This document shows positions 1 to 5,394 of a DNA stretch of 9,787 bases, piece by piece (the stretch's first letter is position 1; every line of letters begins with the position of its first letter). The stretch comes from Candidatus Poseidoniales archaeon (GTDB lineage: Archaea > Thermoplasmatota > Poseidoniia > Poseidoniales > Thalassarchaeaceae), in the NCBI GenBank assembly GCA_022447885.1, contig JAKUTA010000033.1, forward strand, positions 1 through 9,787, written 5' to 3'. A program made the translations under genes and the position numbers. Below the pieces are notes generated by a model. It saw only the letters and a program-made list of their open reading frames with translations. It had not been told where the DNA came from and did no database searches.

Positions 1-2
1 AG

Positions 3-536
3 CGGCGCGGACTCGAGCAGGTAGACCTCTACCTCGTGCACGCTCCGCCGCCCGACATCGACTGTCGTGCTGAGGTATGGCGCGGCATGGAGACCTGCCT
101 TGAGAATGGTTGGACGAGGGCGATCGGGGTCTCGAACTACGGTCGGCATCACCTCGATGCGCTGATGGAGGCTGCACGATACGGCCCCTCGGTGAACCAG
201 GTGGAGATCCATCCCTGGCTGCAGCGGCCCGACTTGATCGCCGCCACACTGGAGGTAGGTGCGGTCCCGATGGCTTACTCACCGCTTGCACGCGGACACA
301 AGGTCGAAGATCCGCAGTTGGCGAAGATCGCCGACGCCATTGGATGCACTCCTGCACAAGCGGCGCTCAAATGGTGCATGGACCGCGGCTACATCACCAT
401 CCCGAAGTCGAGCAACGAGCAGCGCATCGCGGAGAACATTGCAGCGCTGGATCTGGACATAGAAGACCAGCGTGATGCACTGGACGCCCTCGAGGAGAAC
501 TACATCTCCGGATGGGACCCGACCACCGAGCCGTGA
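3..536 (+). CDS. Aldo/keto reductase, 5'-truncated by window edge
   Basis: This is the C-terminal part of an aldo/keto reductase, an NAD(P)H-dependent cytosolic oxidoreductase of carbonyl compounds folded as a TIM barrel. The frame is open to the window edge; the first in-frame start inside the window (GTG at 36) lies within a conserved motif, so the gene begins upstream. Visible motifs in order are VDLYLVHAPPP, carrying the catalytic His (usually LIHWP), AIGVSNY, NQVEIHPWLQ, AYSPLARG, and near the end IPKSSNEQRIAEN, the loop that holds the cofactor phosphate in this family. About 177 residues are present of a usual 270-280, so the catalytic Asp, Tyr and Lys lie outside. Its stop is 4 bp from the 3' end of the opposite-strand tRNA gene. 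The substrate cannot be named. Family assignment is secure. Confidence 0.93.
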   Translation, partial: RRGLEQVDLYLVHAPPPDIDCRAEVWRGMETCLENGWTRAIGVSNYGRHHLDALMEAARYGPSVNQVEIHPWLQRPDLIAATLEVGAVPMAYSPLARGHKVEDPQLAKIADAIGCTPAQAALKWCMDRGYITIPKSSNEQRIAENIAALDLDIEDQRDALDALEENYISGWDPTTEP

Positions 537-540
537 GAGA

Positions 541-613
541 TAGTCCCTCCCGGATTCGAACCAGGGTCGGAGACTCCAGAGGCCTCCATGATGGACCGCT
601 ACACTAAGGGACT
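541..613 (-). tRNA. tRNA-Gln (anticodon CTG)
   Basis: The reverse strand folds into a full cloverleaf of 73 nt. The acceptor stem is AGTCCCT paired with AGGGACT, followed by discriminator A73. The anticodon stem is GAGGC/GTCTC with one G-T pair. The loop CTCTGGA gives anticodon CTG, which reads the Gln codon CAG. The T arm is CCTGG-TTCGAAT-CCGGG. The D stem is weak (three good pairs). The 3' CCA is not encoded. A1-U72 with A73 and a short variable loop resemble archaeal tRNA-Gln genes. In Archaea, Gln-tRNA is normally made by transamidation of Glu-tRNA(Gln); that is family knowledge and not visible here. No intron is needed for folding. Confidence 0.95.
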
Positions 614-637
614 GTGAGTCGGGCGAATCGGCGTCTC

Positions 638-643
638 TATTTC
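638..643 (-). promoter_or_regulatory. Probable archaeal TATA box for tRNA-Gln
   Basis: On the reverse strand this reads GAAATA, an AT-rich hexamer in a GC-rich spacer. It sits at -25 to -30 relative to the first base of the tRNA, where archaeal TBP binds. The same hexamer lies upstream of purP. Placement rather than sequence strength is the main support. Confidence 0.5.
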
Positions 644-652
644 AACGCCACC

Positions 653-811
653 TCACAACATGCGGAAGGCGTACTTGGACACCCAGCCTAGCATCAGCAG
701 CGTCATGAACCAAGCGAGCGATACGCGTGCGATGCGGGAGTTGCGCTCCTTGCGCCGCCGATCCGTCTCCATCTCGACGACCAACGGGGCGAGCGGGTCG
801 GCGCGGCTCAT
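653..811 (-). CDS. Small single-pass membrane protein, 52 aa, unknown function
   Basis: I do not recognise a family. The 52-residue product has a charged N-terminal half (residues 1-31, including the run DRRRKERNSR). It then has one hydrophobic segment at about residues 31-48 (SLAWFMTLLMLGWVS), ending in KYAFRML. The basic stretch before the helix predicts an N-in topology. Reality is supported by codon use: nearly every third position is G or C, as in the large genes here. The open frame extends to 907, but those extra residues run antisense into the start of the next gene and lack hydrophobic or family features, so I chose the ATG at 811. No clear Shine-Dalgarno or TATA box precedes it. It lies 39 bp upstream of the tRNA on the same strand and is divergent from the NUDIX-MBL gene. 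Confidence 0.6.
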   Translation of the reverse strand: MSRADPLAPLVVEMETDRRRKERNSRIARVSLAWFMTLLMLGWVSKYAFRML

Positions 812-864
812 GCTGAGCCGGAGCAGGCGACAGGCTTCAAGCGGTGCGCATTGTGGGCTCCGAC

Positions 865-2400
865 ATGAGCGAGGTACCGGTAGGCTACGAACTGCCGCGA
901 GTCCCACCAGCCGAGCCCAAGCCCTCGGTGTCAGCGGTGATCACCCGGGACGGGACGGAGGGGGTCGAGCTGCTGCTCTGTCATCGCGTATCCGAGATGC
1001 CCTCGTTCCCGGACTTCTGGTCGTTCCCCGGTGGTGGCATCAAGGAATGTGACCAAGCGGCGGCCGATGCGATGGGGCAGTTGGCTGGTGAGGAAGGTAC
1101 AGCATTGGCTGGCCTGATGCGTGAACTCGTGGAGGAGGTGGGCCTCGCACCTTCTGGTCGGGGCTTGGTGGCAGTGGATGAGCCGGTGAGGGAGGAGGTT
1201 CTGGCTCACGCCGATTCCTGGCTCGCTCTTGCACAAGACGGCATCCTGCCCAGCAACCCGGCTGGATTCCGCCTGATAACGCGGCGTACGACGCCACCTC
1301 TGGCTCCCATGCGCTTCGACAACCGATTCTTCCACCTGCATGCGGGTACCAGCCCTCCTGAACCGAGCCTGTCTGCCGAGCGGAGCGAGTTCGATGCCAT
1401 TCGCTGGCTACGACCAATCGACGCTCTCGCCGCCTGGGAGGTTTGTGATATGCGAATACCACCTCCGCAGATCACTCTCCTGCGTGACCTGGCCGCCGGG
1501 CTTGCGGAACATGAAGGAGATATGCAAGCAGTTGCTGACTCGCTTGCATCCGATCCGCCGACCGGAGAGCACCTGATCGAGTTCGCGCCCGGGGTCGAGT
1601 GCGTTCCCCTCGAGACGCAGACGCTGCCGCCGGCGACGCACACCAACTGCTACATCCTGGGCGAGCGAGGCGGCGAACACATCGTGGTCGACCCGGCGGC
1701 GCGCGACGCTGCTGGGCTGGCATACCTTGAGCGCCGGGTCCGCGCGGCCGAGGAGGCGGGCGGGCGAATCGTGGCGACCGTGTTCACGCATCGCCACCCA
1801 GACCACATCGGCGACCTAGAAGGGTTGGCAGCCATCTATAGAGCACCGATATGGGCATCAGTAGAGACACACGATGTCATACCTGAATGTGAGACGGATT
1901 CGGTGCTTTCTGACGGTGATGAACTGGTTCTGAAGGGCCCTTCAGGTTCTGTTTCATGGAGGGTGCTGGCCCCCCCTGGACACTGCCCCGGACACATCGC
2001 CTTGGCCTCGGAAGTCGGTGTCGTCTCAGGAGATCTGGCGGTCGTGGTCGGAACTATCCTCGTTCCTTCCGCTGACGGAGACATGGATGACTATCTCGCC
2101 AGCCTGGAACGCGTTCGCGACCTGTCTCCTCCGATGCTGTTCCCCGCTCATGGACCGCTCTCACCCACGCCCGAGAAACTGTTGGAGCACTACATCTCAC
2201 ACAGGCGAGCAAGACATCTGCGTGTGTTGGAAGCGGTGAAGTCCGGGTTGTCGGAGCTGGCTGGAATATCTGAGTCAGCGTATGCTGACACCCAAGGTGC
2301 GCACCCGATCCTGAAACTGGACCAGACGTTGTCGCACCTGCGGTCGCACGAGCGTGCGGGGGCCGTGCACGAGACCGACACAGGTTGGCATCCGACTTGA
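865..2400 (+). CDS. NUDIX hydrolase-metallo-beta-lactamase fusion protein
   Basis: This is a two-domain hydrolase of about 511 residues. Residues 20-210 are a NUDIX domain of the NUDT19/RP2p type: FWSFPGGGIK (51-60), then after an insertion the helix RELVEEVGL (86-94), and RFDNRFF (150-156). Such domains cleave nucleoside-diphosphate-linked compounds, in NUDT19 CoA esters. Residues 245-435 are an MBL domain of the LACTB2/glyoxalase II type: HTNCYILG (259-266), the metal motif HRHPDH (309-314), PGHCPGH (371-377), SGD (388-390) and PAHG (427-430). All metal ligands are present. Residues 436-505 match the small helical C-terminal domain of LACTB2 proteins. ATG 865 was preferred over in-frame GTG 844, though neither has a convincing ribosome site. 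LemA starts 65 bp downstream. Codons 318-367 have unusually AT-rich third positions. Substrate unknown. Confidence 0.9.
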   Translation: MSEVPVGYELPRVPPAEPKPSVSAVITRDGTEGVELLLCHRVSEMPSFPDFWSFPGGGIKECDQAAADAMGQLAGEEGTALAGLMRELVEEVGLAPSGRGLVAVDEPVREEVLAHADSWLALAQDGILPSNPAGFRLITRRTTPPLAPMRFDNRFFHLHAGTSPPEPSLSAERSEFDAIRWLRPIDALAAWEVCDMRIPPPQITLLRDLAAGLAEHEGDMQAVADSLASDPPTGEHLIEFAPGVECVPLETQTLPPATHTNCYILGERGGEHIVVDPAARDAAGLAYLERRVRAAEEAGGRIVATVFTHRHPDHIGDLEGLAAIYRAPIWASVETHDVIPECETDSVLSDGDELVLKGPSGSVSWRVLAPPGHCPGHIALASEVGVVSGDLAVVVGTILVPSADGDMDDYLASLERVRDLSPPMLFPAHGPLSPTPEKLLEHYISHRRARHLRVLEAVKSGLSELAGISESAYADTQGAHPILKLDQTLSHLRSHERAGAVHETDTGWHPT

Positions 2401-2465
2401 GAGTCTGTCTGTGGGAAGCCCGCGGGCGGGCGAAGATTCATCCCTAGGCGGTCGATGGGAGCGCC

Positions 2466-3032
2466 ATGGAAGCCTACGTGATCGCGGGCATCGTATTCGC
2501 GGTGCTCGTCTTGCTGTGGTACGTCATGACCTACAATCGACTCGTGCGCATGCGCAACGAATGTGACCGGGCGTGGAGCAACATCGACGTCCTGCTCCAG
2601 CAACGATACGACATGCTGCCGAACCTCGTGAACACCGTGAAGGGATACGCAAAGCATGAGCGGGAGATATTCGAGCAGTTCGCCGAAGCGCGCCAGATGG
2701 CGTCGAGCGCCCGCGCCGCCGGAGATGTCGGCGGTGTGGGTGTCGCCGAAGGGATGCTGGCGGGCATCATGCCGCGCATCTTCGCCATCGCTGAGGACTA
2801 TCCGGAACTGCAGGCGAACGAGGGCTTCATCAACCTGCAGAAGGAGATCGTGAGCATCGAGAACCAGGTCGCCGACCGGCGTGAGTTCTACAACTCGGCG
2901 GTCACCAACTGGAACACCTCCATCGAGGTGATTCCGGCCAACATCGTCGCCGGCACGATGGGTGCGCAGCGCAAGGATACCTTCACGGTCGAGGCACCCG
3001 AAGTGCGCAAGGCGGTCAAGGTCGAGTTCTGA
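2466..3032 (+). CDS. lemA: LemA family membrane protein
   Basis: The protein has 188 residues, the usual size for LemA. Residues 3-22 form one N-terminal membrane helix (AYVIAGIVFAVLVLLWYVM). The helical domain behind it carries the family signatures YNRLVRMRNECDRAWSNID (23-41), LLQQRYDMLPNLVNTVKGYA (43-62), EREIFEQFAEAR (65-76), the asymmetric LQANEGFINLQKEIVSIENQVA (about 115-136) and RREFYNSAVTNWN (138-150). LemA proteins are membrane-anchored with a coiled helical domain, and no biochemical activity is firmly known. GGGAG at 2457-2461 is a usable Shine-Dalgarno site, 4 nt before the ATG. The next gene starts 38 bp downstream on the same strand, so the two are probably co-transcribed. A GIDE-domain gene, a known neighbour type of lemA, follows on the opposite strand. 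Confidence 0.95.
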   Translation: MEAYVIAGIVFAVLVLLWYVMTYNRLVRMRNECDRAWSNIDVLLQQRYDMLPNLVNTVKGYAKHEREIFEQFAEARQMASSARAAGDVGGVGVAEGMLAGIMPRIFAIAEDYPELQANEGFINLQKEIVSIENQVADRREFYNSAVTNWNTSIEVIPANIVAGTMGAQRKDTFTVEAPEVRKAVKVEF

Positions 3033-3058
3033 GCAAGGCTTGATTGACGGCTATTCTG

Positions 3059-3065
3059 GGTGAGG
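3059..3065 (+). promoter_or_regulatory. Shine-Dalgarno site deciding the hydrolase start
   Basis: GGTGAGG, whose core GGTGA pairs with the conserved 16S 3' end, lies 5-7 nt before ATG 3071. The frame also opens at TTG 3044, but that codon has only a weak AAGG upstream. The ATG is therefore the better start and makes the protein 285 rather than 294 residues long. Confidence 0.55.
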
Positions 3066-3070
3066 CGCTG

Positions 3071-3928
3071 ATGGAAGATCCGCTGGGAGAGGTTGCTGCC
3101 GATTTCTCGGTGCGCCATGTCTGTGGCGCGGATGGCTGGCGATTGAGGACATTCAGTTGGGCACCCACGAATCCAGAGGCGGCTGGGTGCAGACCAGTCA
3201 TCGTCATCGCAGGGTGGACCTCTGTGGTGGAGGGGTGGAAACCCCTGTTGCTGAAATGGGTGGAACAACGGCCGATCCACTACATCGAGACGCGCGAGAA
3301 GAACAGGACGGAGTCACCCGCGGGGCATCGCGAGCGACCGGCTGACTTCGAGATGGTGCAGCATTGCCGCGACCTCGCTGCCGCGGTGCACGACCTCGGA
3401 CTCGATGCCGAAGAATGCGACTGGTTCGGCTCCTCACTCGGCTCCACAGCCATCCTGCACGGCTTCAAGGAGGGCATCCTCGAAGGGCGCTCTGCGTTCC
3501 TCGTCGCCCCCAATGGCGAGTTCAAGTTCCCCGGCTGGGCGGTCCCGTTCACCTGGCTGCCATGGTGGCTGTACGCACCCGGAATCCGCTTGGTCGTGAT
3601 TCCGTACCTCAAATTGCGGGTGAAGGAGAAAGAGCAGTACATCCGCTACCGCCGCTCGATGCTGAGCGCGGACCTCAAACGGCTCAAGCTGTCGACCAAG
3701 ATGAACCGCGGCTACACCATCTGGGAGGGGCTGGAGAAGGTCGAGGTCCCATGCGCCATCTGCGTCGCCGCCTCGGACACCCTGCACGGTCACGGAGAGT
3801 CCGAGCGCATCGCCGAACTGCTGCCGCGTGGTGAGATCATCGAGGTGCCGAGCAACCAGTTCACACACGAGGCGGGCGTCATTCCGGTCATCCAGGCGTG
3901 GCAGGCAGAACTCACGCCGACAGAGTGA
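3071..3928 (+). CDS. Alpha/beta hydrolase with intact Ser-Asp-His triad
   Basis: This is an alpha/beta-fold hydrolase of about 285 residues. The strand-loop PVIVIAGWTSVVEGW (42-56) is in the place of the HG/oxyanion loop. The nucleophile elbow is GSSLG (120-124), giving Ser122. The acid is Asp236 in AASDTLHG, and the base is His266 in FTHEAG. All three lie in canonical order and spacing. The lid between strands 6 and 7 is rich in aromatics and hydrophobics (FPGWAVPFTWLPWWLYAPG, 153-171) followed by a basic amphipathic stretch. This suggests a lipid-like substrate or membrane contact, but that is inference. There is no signal peptide. The gene sits 38 bp behind lemA, probably in one transcript, and its last 17 bp overlap the end of the convergent GIDE gene. 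Fold assignment is firm; substrate is unknown. Confidence 0.85.
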   Translation: MEDPLGEVAADFSVRHVCGADGWRLRTFSWAPTNPEAAGCRPVIVIAGWTSVVEGWKPLLLKWVEQRPIHYIETREKNRTESPAGHRERPADFEMVQHCRDLAAAVHDLGLDAEECDWFGSSLGSTAILHGFKEGILEGRSAFLVAPNGEFKFPGWAVPFTWLPWWLYAPGIRLVVIPYLKLRVKEKEQYIRYRRSMLSADLKRLKLSTKMNRGYTIWEGLEKVEVPCAICVAASDTLHGHGESERIAELLPRGEIIEVPSNQFTHEAGVIPVIQAWQAELTPTE

Positions 3929-5294
3929 GGATCGAGGTCACGAGCGCCAGTGTCGGGATGATCAGGTATTCGATCTGGCTCCTGACCCCCGAGAGCGCGG
4001 TCAGTTCGGTTCCTCTTTCCAAGCGGGCCTTGAATCCGGGCGCATCCTCGCCGACGACCTCGAGCAACGCGTTCTGCACTGTGCGGTCGACCCCCTCCTC
4101 TTCCAAGGCCGCATCCTTGCGACTCTGGGCGGTTCCCAACAGGTAGCACGGGTCACCGAGCTTCAATCCCCACAGCGTCCAGCGGTGGCGGCGAACGTCC
4201 CCTTGGAACATCAGGTTGGTGAACAACCCCCTGAGGCGCGTGTCGTGGCGGCATTCCCAGCGTACCAGATGGCTGCCGAATTCGGAGCGGGAGAAGGAGT
4301 CAGGTGAGATGAAAACACCACCTGTGCCATCGTGGAGGATAAATGGAGTCGCCCCTGAATCGCTACGGATGGTCTCCCAATCACACTCTTCGGGCGTCCT
4401 GCGTTTGCCTTCGCGGTCGGTATAGTGCACCGTGCGACAACGGTAGATCTCGTATTTCCAGTACCAGGCAGACAGGTCGTCCACACTCTTCGAGGCATCG
4501 CCATCCACAGCCACGGTCGGGGGATGCTCCACCCATGGGCGCACCTGACCCACCAGTTCCAGGGTTCCCACGGCCATCGAGCGGATGTTCGAGGTAGGGG
4601 TGTCCTGCATCGCCAGAGCGCGTTTCCACATGAAGACCGAGACACCCAGCCAGATCACCGAGATGCCGATGAGATAGAATGCCAAGTGGGGGCCGCTCGT
4701 AGTCGTAGACACATCACATCCCAAACATGCCTCCATCGGTCTTCTCCCCCAGTCGAGCAGGGAGGCCTGCCACAGCAGCAGGAGGAAGGCGAGGACGCTG
4801 AAGATTCCGTAGTTGGAGAACTGAGGTGGACGCGGGGTGCCCACGCGATTAGGGTGTTCGGGAATGAGTTCCTTGTCTGCATCAGCCGCGTAGCGGCTGT
4901 CGAGATGCCAATCATCCTCTGGAGGAGCGGGGAACACCCAATCGCGACCATCGCGGGTGGGACGCTCGACTGTAGCCGAGTTCCAGAAACTCTCGAGTTC
5001 GACGCCGCCGGCATCGCTGCGCATCTTGACGGCAGCGGGACGCATCTGAGCGCGTATCTTGGCGAGTTTGACCGCAAGTTCGGTCGGGCAGGCGGCGAGC
5101 ATCAGCAGACAGCCGATCGCGCTGACGGCGGGGACCGGTCCGCCGAACTCAGGATCTGCGGACATGACGAAGCCGAAGATGAACAGCAACCCTCCGAGCA
5201 CGAACAGAATCCATTTGGTCCAGTGATCGGGCAGAGTGAACGCGAAGGTCCCGCCGTCGAGTTCGACCTGTGGCGTGGTCGCTGAATCGGTCAC
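3912..5294 (-). CDS. Multi-pass membrane protein with GIDE/MULAN-type domain
   Basis: The protein has 460 residues. Predicted membrane segments lie at about 27-45, 53-70, 162-181, 203-223 and 442-459. Residues 238-390 resemble the GIDE domain of the mitochondrial E3 ligase MUL1/MULAN and its prokaryotic relatives: VGTLELVGQVRPW (242-254), WYWKYEIYRCR (277-287), WETIRSDSGATPFILHDGTG (306-325), GVFISPDS (326-333) and LKLGDPCYLLGTA (377-389). Eukaryotic MUL1 ends in a RING finger. Here there is none; a final membrane helix takes its place, so ligase activity is not expected. A CLGC motif (190-193) sits in the loop between helices 3 and 4. GTG 5294 is the first possible start after an in-frame TAG. 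Divergent from the NFACT gene and convergent with the hydrolase. The domain call rests on motif recall without a profile search. Confidence 0.8.
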   Translation of the reverse strand: MTDSATTPQVELDGGTFAFTLPDHWTKWILFVLGGLLFIFGFVMSADPEFGGPVPAVSAIGCLLMLAACPTELAVKLAKIRAQMRPAAVKMRSDAGGVELESFWNSATVERPTRDGRDWVFPAPPEDDWHLDSRYAADADKELIPEHPNRVGTPRPPQFSNYGIFSVLAFLLLLWQASLLDWGRRPMEACLGCDVSTTTSGPHLAFYLIGISVIWLGVSVFMWKRALAMQDTPTSNIRSMAVGTLELVGQVRPWVEHPPTVAVDGDASKSVDDLSAWYWKYEIYRCRTVHYTDREGKRRTPEECDWETIRSDSGATPFILHDGTGGVFISPDSFSRSEFGSHLVRWECRHDTRLRGLFTNLMFQGDVRRHRWTLWGLKLGDPCYLLGTAQSRKDAALEEEGVDRTVQNALLEVVGEDAPGFKARLERGTELTALSGVRSQIEYLIIPTLALVTSILTLSA

Positions 5295-5394
5295 GTGGGA
5301 TGACTCGCGCGCTTCGTCCTTCTAGTTTCATCCCGAATCGGCACCGGTTGGCTGATGAAGGGCCGCGGCCGCAGCCGCGGCTGGGGAATCACCG
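5295..5394. other. Divergent intergenic region, GIDE gene / NFACT gene
   Basis: This 100-bp spacer must hold promoters for both genes. Its one AT-richer patch, TAGTTTCAT at 5323-5331, could act in either direction. Read on the minus strand, GAAACT (5324-5329) lies 30 bp from the GTG start, giving an almost leaderless message. Read on the plus strand, it would give a leader of about 40 nt containing the hairpin at 5362-5381. GGGGA at 5383-5387 is a possible ribosome site for ATG 5395. These assignments are tentative. Confidence 0.35.
5362..5381 (+). repeat. Perfect GC-only inverted repeat upstream of NFACT gene
   Basis: GCCGCGG (5362-5368) and CCGCGGC (5375-5381) are exact inverted repeats around a 6-nt loop, CCGCAG. 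The arm ends 13 nt before ATG 5395 and just before the putative ribosome site. It could form a stable leader hairpin or be an operator. It could also be chance in GC-rich DNA. Confidence 0.5.

Noticed and set aside
931..1646. Minus-strand frames opposite the NUDIX domain
   Set aside because: Several overlapping frames of about 140 codons with Arg/Pro-rich low-complexity products. The plus frame is explained by NUDIX motifs.
2420..2433. GCCCG-CGGG-CGGGC inverted repeat between the NUDIX-MBL gene and lemA
   Set aside because: A five-base-pair stem with no T run, expected by chance at this GC content; not called as a terminator.
3044..3070. TTG 3044 as start of the hydrolase
   Set aside because: It would add nine unconserved residues and has only a weak ribosome site, whereas ATG 3071 has GGTGAGG at good distance. 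It is not excluded.
4425..5285. Open frame of 286 codons on the plus strand opposite the GIDE gene
   Set aside because: It is the antisense shadow of a GC-rich gene. It has no hydrophobic pattern or motif, and it is very rich in His, Arg and Gly. The minus-strand frame has membrane helices and GIDE motifs.
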